Origin: Flavobacterium sp. GT3R68
GTDB lineage: Bacteria; Bacteroidota; Bacteroidia; Flavobacteriales; Flavobacteriaceae
DNA length: 64,000 nt
Direction: 5' to 3'
NCBI RefSeq assembly: GCF_007109225.1
Contig: NZ_VJZK01000001.1
Coordinates: 937,978 to 1,001,977 of the forward strand
Part shown: positions 53,822-61,973 of the stretch, piece by piece
Layout: the number at the start of each line of letters is the position of its first letter
Position numbering within the stretch: the first letter of the stretch is position 1
Made by a program: the position numbers and the translations under genes
Notes under the pieces: model-generated
Seen by the model: the letters and a program-made list of their open reading frames with translations, nothing else
Databases searched by the model: none
What the model was told of the DNA's origin: nothing

Positions 53822-55492
53822 ATGAACAAAATTAAGATATTTAGTATTGCTTTATTGGCTTCGGCTGCAGTAGGACAGGCTCAGGATTTAGATCAGGCAA
53901 AAAAAGCGATTGACGCAGAACAGTTTGAAAAAGCTAAATCAATGTTGAAATCGCTAGTTCAAACCAAACCTGCAAATGGTAAGGCTGCCTTTCTTTTAGG
54001 GAATGTTTATCTTACACAGAATATGGCGGACTCCGCGAAAATTTATTTTCAAAAAGGAGTTGCTGCTACCGAAGATGCCAGGCTGAACTATGTAGGTCTG
54101 GGTCAAATGGACTTGGATAATGGGAACCTTGCTGCAGCTCAGGCTAATTTTGCTTTGGCAACCAAGGATCTCAAAAAGAAAGACACTGAGGAATATGTAT
54201 ATGTTGGTAAGGCATACATGAACTCCAACAAACCGGATTATAAAAACGCATTGTCCGTATTAGGAAAAGCAAAATTAATCAATCCGCAGGATGCACAAGT
54301 ACAATTAGCTTTGGGTGATGCGTATTATGGTGACAAAAACCAAAACGAAGCATATGTTTCCTATCGAAGCGCGCTTCAAGCTGATCCAAGCCTGGTTCGT
54401 GCAAAAATGCAACAGGGTGTTTTGCTGAAAGGTGCCAAAGCATATTCTGAAGCAGTCAAATTATTAAATGAAACGGTAGCGACCAGTCCTAATTACGGTC
54501 CTTCTTATAGAGAATTGGCTGAAACCTATTACTATTGGGGAAATAATGACCCGAAAAACTATAAGGATTACATCCAAAAAGCATTGGGTTACTATGAGAA
54601 ATACATGAGTTTGACCGATTATTCTTTGACATCCCGTATGCGTCACGCCGATTTCCTAATCTTAGCTAAAGATTATACAGCTTTGGAAGCAGAGGCAAAA
54701 AAGATGAAAGAATTGGATAACGTAAACCCAAGAATATTACGTTACTTAGGCTATTCTGCTTATGAAAACGGAAATATTGATGATGCCATCAAGGCTTTGG
54801 AAAATTTTATTGCGAATCCGTCAAACAAAATCATCGCAAGAGATTACCTGTATTTAGGACTTGCCAAAATGAGAAAAGCCAATAACGTAGAAGCCAAAAC
54901 AATTGATCAGGTGGCTTTCAATGCAGGTGTGGCGAACATTAAAAAAGCGGTGGAGCTGGAAATTACAATGACTAATGATTTGAATGAAGTCGGAAAAAAA
55001 TTCTACGAATTGAAAATGTTCAAAGAAGCGGCAGCAATCTATGAAATCGCGGTAACGAATGTGAATTCTAAAAACTATCTGTTGGACAATTTTTATCTTG
55101 GGAACTCCTTGTATTTTGAGAATACCAGAAAAGACGTGGTGAAACCGGATCCGATAGCGTTGCAAAAAGCAGATGTGGCCTTTGGTAATGTGATTACCGC
55201 TTCTCCAACAACTCAGGACGCTTACCTTTACAGAGCGCGTACCAACAGTTTGTTAGGAAATGACGAGCAAACGATTAAATTTTACGAAGAATACGTAAAA
55301 ATCGTAACGGCGAAAGGTGCTGAAGAGCTTGCAAAACCGGCAGTTAAAACGAAGTTTATCGAAGCGTACAATACCATCGCCGCAAGTTATGCGAACTCAG
55401 ATAAAGTGAAAGCAAAAGAATACTTTGCTAAAACACTGGCTCTTGATCCAACCAACAAATATGCAATGGATTCATTGAAAACGTTGAAATAA
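53822..55492 (+). CDS. Exported tetratricopeptide-repeat protein
   Basis: A 556-residue protein with signal peptide cleaved near AVGQAQ (residue 20) and many TPR units throughout (AKSMLKSLVQTKPANGKAAF, FLLGNVYLTQNMADSAK, ALGDAYYGDKNQNEAYVSY and others to the C-terminus). TPRs act in protein-protein contacts, here in the periplasm. Last gene of the exbB-exbD-exbD-tonB-orf-pstS-TPR operon, 11 bp after the PstS-like gene, and followed by a terminator. Confidence 0.92.
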   Translation: MNKIKIFSIALLASAAVGQAQDLDQAKKAIDAEQFEKAKSMLKSLVQTKPANGKAAFLLGNVYLTQNMADSAKIYFQKGVAATEDARLNYVGLGQMDLDNGNLAAAQANFALATKDLKKKDTEEYVYVGKAYMNSNKPDYKNALSVLGKAKLINPQDAQVQLALGDAYYGDKNQNEAYVSYRSALQADPSLVRAKMQQGVLLKGAKAYSEAVKLLNETVATSPNYGPSYRELAETYYYWGNNDPKNYKDYIQKALGYYEKYMSLTDYSLTSRMRHADFLILAKDYTALEAEAKKMKELDNVNPRILRYLGYSAYENGNIDDAIKALENFIANPSNKIIARDYLYLGLAKMRKANNVEAKTIDQVAFNAGVANIKKAVELEITMTNDLNEVGKKFYELKMFKEAAAIYEIAVTNVNSKNYLLDNFYLGNSLYFENTRKDVVKPDPIALQKADVAFGNVITASPTTQDAYLYRARTNSLLGNDEQTIKFYEEYVKIVTAKGAEELAKPAVKTKFIEAYNTIAASYANSDKVKAKEYFAKTLALDPTNKYAMDSLKTLK

Positions 55493-55514
55493 TAAAATGT
55501 TATTTTAAATATAA

Positions 55515-55548
55515 AAACCGACAGTCTCAACACTATCGGTTTTTTTGT
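55515..55548 (+). terminator. Terminator of the TonB operon
   Basis: AAACCGA (55516) with TCGGTTT (55537), inner AGT/ACT pairs, then a T run. Confidence 0.8.
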
Positions 55549-55589
55549 TTTTTGGGAGCAGCAGTTTTGCGCCGGTCAGCCAAAATTCG

Positions 55590-55648
55590 TTCCTGCCATC
55601 CGCTGTATCCACGCTGAAAAGCGCGGGATGTCGCTGCTGTCAGGGCTA
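55590..55648 (+). repeat. Dispersed hairpin repeat, copy 4
   Basis: TTCCTGCC start, CCGCT, inner hairpin ATCCACGCT/AGCGCGGGAT around GAAA, then TCGCTGCTGTCAGGGCTA in place of the usual 3' block. A 5' arm (55556-55589; GGAGCAGC...) is similar to that of copy 5. It lies after the TonB-operon terminator and before queE. Confidence 0.7.
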
Positions 55649-55732
55649 AGGAGTTAATGCCGGCATTTTTAGGAATTCCGCCATCGGACTCCTAATCTCG
55701 GGTTAAAATTCGTCAATACTCAATCTTAATCG

Positions 55733-55740
55733 TATCTTTG
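55733..55740 (+). promoter_or_regulatory. -7 element of queE promoter
   Basis: TATCTTTG fits TAnnTTTG, 18 bp before the queE ATG. Confidence 0.6.
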
Positions 55741-55758
55741 CAAACTATTTAAAATACA

Positions 55759-56391
55759 ATGCTTAATAAAGAAACACAAACCGCTGTCGAAAAAGGAGCC
55801 ATGCTTCCGTTAATGGAAGAGTTCTATACCATTCAGGGCGAAGGATATCATACCGGAACCGCTGCCTATTTCATCCGAATTGGTGGTTGCGATGTAGGCT
55901 GTCACTGGTGTGATGTCAAGGAAAGCTGGAATGCCGCTTTGCATCCCCCAACCGATACCGATACCATCGTAAGCAATGCAAGTAAATATTCGGAAACTGT
56001 AGTGGTCACGGGTGGCGAACCTTTAATGTGGGACATGACACTATTGACCCAAAAATTAAAGGAGAAAAACCGCCGCGTTCATATTGAGACTTCCGGTGCG
56101 TATCCGTTATCCGGAGCCTGGGACTGGATATGCCTTTCACCTAAGAAAAACAAACTACCCACGGAGACCGTCTATGATAATGCCAACGAACTAAAAGTGA
56201 TTATCCACAATAAGCACGATTTCATTTTCGCAGAAGAACAAGCAGCAAAAGTAAATCCGAATGCCATTCTCTTTCTGCAGCCCGAATGGAGCAAAAAAGA
56301 AGAAATGACTCCGCTAATTGTTGATTATGTTATGAACAATCCCAAATGGAGGGTATCGTTGCAAACGCATAAATATTTAAATATCCCTTAA
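55759..56391 (+). CDS. queE: 7-carboxy-7-deazaguanine synthase
   Basis: A 210-residue radical-SAM enzyme making the deazaguanine core for queuosine. The cluster motif CxxxCxxC is in GGCDVGCHWCD near residue 43, with EEFYTIQGEGYHTG near 20 and VVTGGEPLMW near 81. Together with queA at 38.7 kb it shows a queuosine pathway. The next gene (TonB-C protein) starts 8 bp later. Confidence 0.96.
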   Translation: MLNKETQTAVEKGAMLPLMEEFYTIQGEGYHTGTAAYFIRIGGCDVGCHWCDVKESWNAALHPPTDTDTIVSNASKYSETVVVTGGEPLMWDMTLLTQKLKEKNRRVHIETSGAYPLSGAWDWICLSPKKNKLPTETVYDNANELKVIIHNKHDFIFAEEQAAKVNPNAILFLQPEWSKKEEMTPLIVDYVMNNPKWRVSLQTHKYLNIP

Positions 56392-56399
56392 AATTTCAG

Positions 56400-57110
56400 A
56401 TGCGAGTAATCATAATGTTTTTAATGTTGGTAGCAATTCCTTTTTCAGGCCTGTCTCAAATTCAGGGTGATGGGGAAGTATATCTCTCTCAGGAAAAAAG
56501 CGACCCCGTTTTTAACGGCGGCGATCTTAATAAATTTCAGGAATTTATTAACCAGGAATTTGATTTCTTTAAAGTGACCAAATCGGAGAAACTGATTTTT
56601 TCATTTACCGTTAATGAATCCGGGGAAGTCAAGAACATCCGTGTACTTCAATATACCAATGTCGCGGCAGCTTCCGAAATAATCAGGGTACTTCAAAAAT
56701 CACCAAAATGGGAACCGGCAAAAAAAGGAGGTAAAGCCATTAGCGTCGAAATTAAAATGCCTTTGAATTTTACGGCGAACAGTCAAAATAGGCATGCAGA
56801 GTCGGGAAATTTGAAATCACTAGAAACAAAGCCCGAATTTGTAGGAGGTAAAAAAAACTTTTATGAATTTATCGCACTAAATTACAGAACTCCTTCGGTT
56901 GAAGGTTTAAAAGGAAAAGTTTTATTAACTTTTGTTGTAGAAGTAGATGGTAGCCTCACTGATATTAGAGTTTTAGAAGATATTGGGTACGGAACTGGCA
57001 ACGAAGCAATAAGGGTATTGAAAAAATCTCCAAAATGGAAACCCGCGGAACAGAATGGTACTAAAGTCAGAGCTATATATCAGTTACCACTCCAGATTCA
57101 ATCAAGGTAA
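56400..57110 (+). CDS. Exported protein with two TonB C-terminal-like domains
   Basis: A 236-residue protein with a cleavable-looking signal peptide (SGLSQ, residue 20), then two TonB_C modules: about 30-125 (NGGDLNKFQEFI, QKSPKWEPAKKGGK) and about 140-235 (VGGKKNFYEFIALNYRTP, KKSPKWKPAEQNGTKV). The second is very close to the C-terminal domain of the tonB at 51856 (shared NYRTP, EGLKGKV, DGSLTDI, GTG, EAIRVLK, SPKW). There is no membrane anchor with proline spacer, so it cannot transduce energy like TonB; a periplasmic binding partner of receptors or a decoy are possibilities. Confidence 0.82.
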   Translation: MRVIIMFLMLVAIPFSGLSQIQGDGEVYLSQEKSDPVFNGGDLNKFQEFINQEFDFFKVTKSEKLIFSFTVNESGEVKNIRVLQYTNVAAASEIIRVLQKSPKWEPAKKGGKAISVEIKMPLNFTANSQNRHAESGNLKSLETKPEFVGGKKNFYEFIALNYRTPSVEGLKGKVLLTFVVEVDGSLTDIRVLEDIGYGTGNEAIRVLKKSPKWKPAEQNGTKVRAIYQLPLQIQSR

Positions 57111-57195
57111 GATTAAAAATTACTGCCGCAGTTTATCAGATAGTGGAGTAGATTTTCAATTTATATTTACAATTATATAACAAAACAAAAATCAA

Positions 57196-57600
57196 ATGAA
57201 AAAAGTATTCGTAACATTAGCTTTCGTATTAGTTGCACAAATTGGAATGGCTCAGGATGATGCCTTCAAAAAGGACGTGCAAAAAGTGGTTCAAATGAGT
57301 GGTACAGTAGCACAAATCGATTTAGCCAAAGGGCAGATTCTAAAAATGATTCCGGAAGCCAAGCAAGCTGCTTTCCTTATTGAGTTTAATGCTACACTGC
57401 CGAGTTTGTATGATAAAATTACAAAGGTGTATATGGACACCTATACAAAGGAAGACGTCAAAGCAATGCTAGCTTTTTATGAAAGCCCGGTAGGAAAAAA
57501 AATGACTGCTAAATCCGGCGAACTTGCTGAAAAATCACAAGCTGCTGCCCAAGAATGGGGACAAGGCTTACAGGCCATGATGATGAAGTATGCGCAGTAA
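57196..57600 (+). CDS. DUF2059 protein
   Basis: A 134-residue exported protein with signal peptide ending GMAQ (residue 19), then an alpha-helical DUF2059 region: DTYTKEDVKAMLAFYESPVGKKM is the conserved core (split over residues about 87-108). Family function unknown. Followed by a strong terminator. Confidence 0.88.
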   Translation: MKKVFVTLAFVLVAQIGMAQDDAFKKDVQKVVQMSGTVAQIDLAKGQILKMIPEAKQAAFLIEFNATLPSLYDKITKVYMDTYTKEDVKAMLAFYESPVGKKMTAKSGELAEKSQAAAQEWGQGLQAMMMKYAQ

Positions 57601-57623
57601 TAAATTTATATTTATAAATTATA

Positions 57624-57655
57624 AAAATCCCAAACATTGTTTGGGATTTTTTATT
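57624..57655 (+). terminator. Terminator after the DUF2059 gene
   Basis: Perfect 12-bp stem AAAATCCCAAAC / GTTTGGGATTTT with loop ATT and a T run. Confidence 0.9.
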
Positions 57656-57676
57656 TTTACAGAAATATATAAATAA

Positions 57677-58831
57677 ATGAAATCGCAATTCCTTCTCAAT
57701 CCGGAAATTACCTATTTGAATCACGGCTCTTTTGGTGCATGCCCTAAAACCATTTTTGATAATTACCAGTACTTTCAATTGGAACTGGAGAAAGAACCGG
57801 TTCAGTTTATTACCAAAAAATCTGTGGATTATCTTCAACAATCCAAAAACGCACTGGCAGACTATATAGGTTGTGCAGCAGAAGATTTTTTCTTAACACC
57901 CAATCCAACGATAGCAATCAATACGATTATGCGAAGTCTGGAATTACAACCCGGTGATGAAATCCTGGCTACCAATCATGAATATGGTGCGATGGATAAA
58001 ACGTGGAATTTCTTCTGCAAAGAAACAGGCGCTAAATACGTCCGTCAAAACATTTCTCTTCCGATAATTTCGAAAGAACAGATTCTCGAAGAATTCTGGA
58101 GCGGCTATACGTTTAAAACCAAAGTTATTTTCATCAACCAGATTTCCAGTTGCACCGCATTGATTTTTCCGGTTCAGGAAATTTGCGACAAAGCACGCGA
58201 ATTAGGATTGCTGATTATTGTTGATGGCGCCCATGTTCCGGGGCATATTGGTCTGAATATTGCCGAAATGAATCCGGATTTTTATACCGGAACCTTACAC
58301 AAATGGATGCTGGCACCAAAGGGATGTTCGTTTTTGTATGTGAAGAAAGCCTTGCAGAACACCATCAATCCGTTAGTGGTCAGTTGGGGTTACGAAAGCG
58401 AAATGCCGGACGCCAACCAGTTTTTGGAGAATCACGAATATCAGGGAACAAGGGATATTTCTGCTTTTTTAACTGCTCCGGCGGCCATTCAATTTCTGAA
58501 GGATAATAATTGGGATGAAAAATCAGCTCAGTGTCGCCAATTGATATTGGAAAATTATCAATCGTTCTGTGATTTATTAAATACGAAACCCATTTGCCCG
58601 GTATCAGAAGAATTTTTGGGGCAGATGTGCAGCATTCCAATAAGGACCCAAAACATTTCGGAATTAAAAGAACTATTGTATCATAAATACCAAATCGAAA
58701 TCCCGATAATGAAAATTGACGAGAAAATATTTCTGAGAATTTCAATCAATGTGTATAATTCGCAAGAAGATTTGGATAAATTACGAGATGCAATTATTGA
58801 TATTAAAGCAACAACTGATTTGTTGCAATAA
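57677..58831 (+). CDS. Class V aminotransferase-fold PLP enzyme (isopenicillin N epimerase-like)
   Basis: A 384-residue PLP enzyme. K209 in GTLHKWMLAPKG is the PLP lysine; YLNHGSFGACPK at residue 15, TNHEYGAMDKTW near 103 and IVDGAHVPGHIGL near 178 are typical of the isopenicillin-N-epimerase/cysteine-desulfurase-like branch. Actual reaction is unknown; no secondary-metabolism genes are adjacent. Its stop codon directly abuts the stop of the converging DinB-like gene. Confidence 0.88.
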   Translation: MKSQFLLNPEITYLNHGSFGACPKTIFDNYQYFQLELEKEPVQFITKKSVDYLQQSKNALADYIGCAAEDFFLTPNPTIAINTIMRSLELQPGDEILATNHEYGAMDKTWNFFCKETGAKYVRQNISLPIISKEQILEEFWSGYTFKTKVIFINQISSCTALIFPVQEICDKARELGLLIIVDGAHVPGHIGLNIAEMNPDFYTGTLHKWMLAPKGCSFLYVKKALQNTINPLVVSWGYESEMPDANQFLENHEYQGTRDISAFLTAPAAIQFLKDNNWDEKSAQCRQLILENYQSFCDLLNTKPICPVSEEFLGQMCSIPIRTQNISELKELLYHKYQIEIPIMKIDEKIFLRISINVYNSQEDLDKLRDAIIDIKATTDLLQ

Positions 58832-59374
58832 CTATCTCCAATCCATTCGTTTTTTTAACTCCGTAATATGAGCCAGATGATGGTTGCAGTGCCACGCATA
58901 CAGACCAATGGTTTCTTTAAGTTGAAAAGCAGTGTTATGTTCCGGATGAATAAATGATTTTTCTAATTCCTGTTCTGATAAAGATTTTAACAAAACGGAC
59001 CAACGCTGATGCAGTCCTTCTAATATTAGCAAACTCGGTTCAATTACCATTTGACTGTCGGCCAAAGTTGCCCAAAGATTTTCAAAATATGGCTTTATGA
59101 TTGGTGCTTTTTCAGTCAAAGCCAATTTAAACCGGATCAGACTATTCATATGACTGTCCGCACAATGATGCACCACTTGTCGGATAGTCCAGCCGCCATC
59201 TCTATAGGGAGTATTTAATTGTTCTTCATTCAGATGCGAAACTTCCGCTTTTAACCTTTCCGGGAAGAACGCTAAAGTTGCTATGAAATCGGAAACAATT
59301 TCTTTGGTATATATTTTTGGTTTTTCAAAATGCCCGATGGGGAAACGTAATTTTTCAAGCTGTAAATTTTCCAT
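58832..59374 (-). CDS. DinB/YfiT-like metal-dependent transferase
   Basis: A 180-residue four-helix protein of the DinB superfamily, YfiT/BstA-like. Metal-binding histidines are visible in QVVHHCADSHMN (about 64-75) and WHCNHHLAHI (about 160-169). Homologues are bacillithiol S-transferases or putative metal hydrolases; whether this organism makes bacillithiol cannot be told here. It is 23 bp downstream of a methyltransferase gene in the same direction. Confidence 0.88.
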   Translation of the reverse strand: MENLQLEKLRFPIGHFEKPKIYTKEIVSDFIATLAFFPERLKAEVSHLNEEQLNTPYRDGGWTIRQVVHHCADSHMNSLIRFKLALTEKAPIIKPYFENLWATLADSQMVIEPSLLILEGLHQRWSVLLKSLSEQELEKSFIHPEHNTAFQLKETIGLYAWHCNHHLAHITELKKRMDWR

Positions 59375-59397
59375 ATAAAAACAATTTTTTATTTTTT

Positions 59398-60105
59398 CTA
59401 AAGAGAAAGTTTCGCCAAATAATCGTAATGTTCACCTTCAACAACCAATTCACATAGCAAACCATTGGCATGTGCCGCGTTCTGCAGCGTGTTGTAATCC
59501 ATATACAACCATGGGAATGCGGTCTCTTTTTCGCCTTTATAAGTGACGCTGAATTCCAGTTCGCCATAGTAATCTTCGCCTGGAATCCATTTTCCGCCAT
59601 CTTTATCTTCGTCAAACATGTAAATGATATCGGTGGAATCAATCAGGATTTGCCCGTTTTCCGCCAAAAGCGATTTTAATTTTTGAAGAAACTGTGGCGT
59701 TTTCTTTAACGTGCCAAAAATTCCGGTCCCATTCATCAATAAAAGAATGGTGTCAAATTTTTCATTCGGATCCAAATCCAGCATATTTGCAACAATAGCA
59801 TCTTTAACGCCTCTTAATTTACAGGCATCAATAGCATTTTGTGAAATATCGACAGCCGTTACTTCCAGATTTTTCTCGTTTTGCAAATAGAGACTGTGAC
59901 TGCCTGCGCCGCAACCTACATCCAGAATTTTTCCTTTTGCCAGTTGTAATGCTTTTTGTTCCAATAGCGGCATATCAGAAAAGTCGCGAAACAGATAGGA
60001 AACACTCATTTCATCGGGATCCGAAATGGAAGTTTCCGTGATTAAATCTTCCGGTGCATTTTGGGTTTGGAAATCTAATATGGCTTTTCCGAAAAGGTCC
60101 TTCAT
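59398..60105 (-). CDS. Class I SAM-dependent methyltransferase
   Basis: A 235-residue methyltransferase. Motif I ILDVGCGAGSHSLYLQ near residue 59, motif II AVDISQNAIDAC near 82, and FDTILLLMNGTGIFG near 115 in place of motif IV. Substrate unknown. It is the first gene of a two-gene unit with the DinB-like gene. Confidence 0.9.
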   Translation of the reverse strand: MKDLFGKAILDFQTQNAPEDLITETSISDPDEMSVSYLFRDFSDMPLLEQKALQLAKGKILDVGCGAGSHSLYLQNEKNLEVTAVDISQNAIDACKLRGVKDAIVANMLDLDPNEKFDTILLLMNGTGIFGTLKKTPQFLQKLKSLLAENGQILIDSTDIIYMFDEDKDGGKWIPGEDYYGELEFSVTYKGEKETAFPWLYMDYNTLQNAAHANGLLCELVVEGEHYDYLAKLSL

Positions 60106-60149
60106 AATAGTTTATTTGGCGATGTGGTAATTAGTTTAGTCGAAATGAG

Positions 60150-60157
60150 TAATTTTG
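60150..60157 (+). promoter_or_regulatory. -7 element of the YkgJ-like gene
   Basis: TAATTTTG fits TAnnTTTG and lies 25 bp before the TTG start codon, supporting that start. Confidence 0.55.
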
Positions 60158-60182
60158 CAGCCGTCAACATTAAAATTGAAAC

Positions 60183-60677
60183 TTGAGACCATCTTTAAAT
60201 GAGCTGGGCAAACTTGCCAAAGATAAGCATATCGAAAACAAAAAGTATTTCGTTAAGTTAAAAAACAAGCCGCCCAAGAATTTGGATTACGTGATGCAGG
60301 ACATTCATGAAGCCGAATTTAAAAAAACGGATTGTCTGAAGTGTGCCAATTGCTGCAAAACTACGGGACCTCTATTTACCGATGCCGATATCGAAAGGGT
60401 TTCGAAACACTTAAGGCAGAAACCCCAGCAGTTTATTGAGCAGTATCTGCGTATTGATGAAGATAAGGATTATGTGTTGCAAAGCGTTCCGTGTACGTTT
60501 TTAGATCATGAGAACTATTGCATGATTTATGATGTGCGGCCCAAAGCCTGTCGCGAGTTTCCACATACCGACCGGAAAAAGTTCCAGCAGATTTCTGATT
60601 TGACTTTACAAAACGTCGCCATTTGCCCGGCAGCTTATAATATTGTCGAAGAGATGAAAAAACGATTACCTCTTTAA
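60183..60677 (+). CDS. YkgJ-family cysteine-cluster protein (TTG start)
   Basis: A 164-residue protein with a cysteine cluster CxxCxxCC in CLKCANCCK near residue 51 and further cysteines in VPCTF, YCMIYDVRPKACREFP and AICPAA, the YkgJ/zinc- or iron-chelating pattern. The start is TTG at 60183: an in-frame stop lies two codons upstream, the first ATG is at residue 38 inside the conserved part, and a promoter sits just ahead. Function of the family is not established. Confidence 0.9.
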   Translation: MRPSLNELGKLAKDKHIENKKYFVKLKNKPPKNLDYVMQDIHEAEFKKTDCLKCANCCKTTGPLFTDADIERVSKHLRQKPQQFIEQYLRIDEDKDYVLQSVPCTFLDHENYCMIYDVRPKACREFPHTDRKKFQQISDLTLQNVAICPAAYNIVEEMKKRLPL

Positions 60678-60738
60678 ATATAATAATAATGGTTACTTAC
60701 TTGCAATTGGGAACGGAAATTGTTCAATAAATTAGGCT

Positions 60739-61968
60739 TCATTCCCCATAAATAAGATACGGTTTTCTTATTTTTCTGAAGTTTTCCAAACCGATTTTCC
60801 AACTTTCCCTGATTTTTGATTCAGTAGTGCCGTCTTCAATTTGCTGCTGCAATTTTTTCGTTCCGGCAAGTTTGGTAAAAAACGAATTGAAGAATTTAGT
60901 TTTATCAGCTGTTTCAGTGTAAGCCTTAATTAGCCATTTCAATTCCAGTTGGTGCACTTTTGAAGCTGTAGATAAATCCTCGCCATAACATTCTACCCCA
61001 TTATACGTTGGCTCTTTGGCCCCCAAATTTGGTTTAGGAGTAAAACTAAAGTTTGTTTTCGGTAAAAAAGGAGAACCATAAATCTGGAACTGCTTTTCTG
61101 TTCCGCGTCCCATACTCACATTGGTTCCTTCAAATAAACATAAACTCGCATATAAATTGATAGCTTGGTCATTGGGTAAATTCGGAGAAGGTTTCACCGG
61201 AATATTATAGGCCATTTTTCTTTTGTAATTCAAACATGGAATCACCGTCAACGAACATTGTACCGCGTTTTTAAGCCAGTTTTCGCCGTTGATCATTTTG
61301 GCATATTCACCGATAGTCATTCCATGCAATACCGGAATAGGGTGCATACCGACAAAACTGGTGAACGATTTCTCTAAAATCGGGCCGTCAATGATATTTC
61401 CGTTCGGATTTGGGCGATCCAGGACTATTAACTGAATATTGTTTTCGGCACAGGCTTCCATCACATAATGAAGGGAAGATATATAGGTGTAAAAACGGGC
61501 CCCCACATCCTGCAAATCAAAAACCAGGATATCGATTCCCGCTAACTGTGCCGGTTGTGGCTTTTTATTGTCGCCATAAAGCGAAATAATAGGCAATCCG
61601 GTTTTGGTATCTTTTCCATCAACGACATGTTCGCCTGCATCTGCCGTACCCCGAAACCCGTGTTCAGGAGCAAAAATAGTCCGGAGGCTAATTTTCTTCT
61701 CCATCAAAAAATCAACCACATGGGTTTTATCCGAAAGGATTCCGGTCTGGTTGGTAACAATTGCGATTTTTTTATCTTTTAATAAGGGAAGGTATTGACT
61801 ATAATTATCGGCTCCGGTTTTTATTTCGTGGGTCGAAACGGCAGTCTTTTCTTTTTCAATAACGGCGATATCTGAATTACGTGTGACATTCTTCTGCGAA
61901 CAAGCCGATGAAAAAATTATCAAAACCAAGAATAAAGCTGTATTTTTGAACACCGAACTAGATACCAT
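60739..61968 (-). CDS. namZ: Exo-beta-N-acetylmuramidase NamZ-like lipoprotein (DUF1343)
   Basis: A 409-residue lipoprotein (lipobox SSAC, Cys23) with the DUF1343 domain: VTNQTGIL near residue 76, FAPEHGFRG near 100, DLQDVGARFYTY near 157, LDRPNPNG near 189. This family (GH171) removes terminal MurNAc from peptidoglycan glycans, so the protein probably recycles cell-wall fragments in the periplasm. It is divergent from an FtsX-type permease with only 5 bp between start codons. Confidence 0.9.
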   Translation of the reverse strand: MVSSSVFKNTALFLVLIIFSSACSQKNVTRNSDIAVIEKEKTAVSTHEIKTGADNYSQYLPLLKDKKIAIVTNQTGILSDKTHVVDFLMEKKISLRTIFAPEHGFRGTADAGEHVVDGKDTKTGLPIISLYGDNKKPQPAQLAGIDILVFDLQDVGARFYTYISSLHYVMEACAENNIQLIVLDRPNPNGNIIDGPILEKSFTSFVGMHPIPVLHGMTIGEYAKMINGENWLKNAVQCSLTVIPCLNYKRKMAYNIPVKPSPNLPNDQAINLYASLCLFEGTNVSMGRGTEKQFQIYGSPFLPKTNFSFTPKPNLGAKEPTYNGVECYGEDLSTASKVHQLELKWLIKAYTETADKTKFFNSFFTKLAGTKKLQQQIEDGTTESKIRESWKIGLENFRKIRKPYLIYGE

Positions 61969-61973
61969 ATCAA

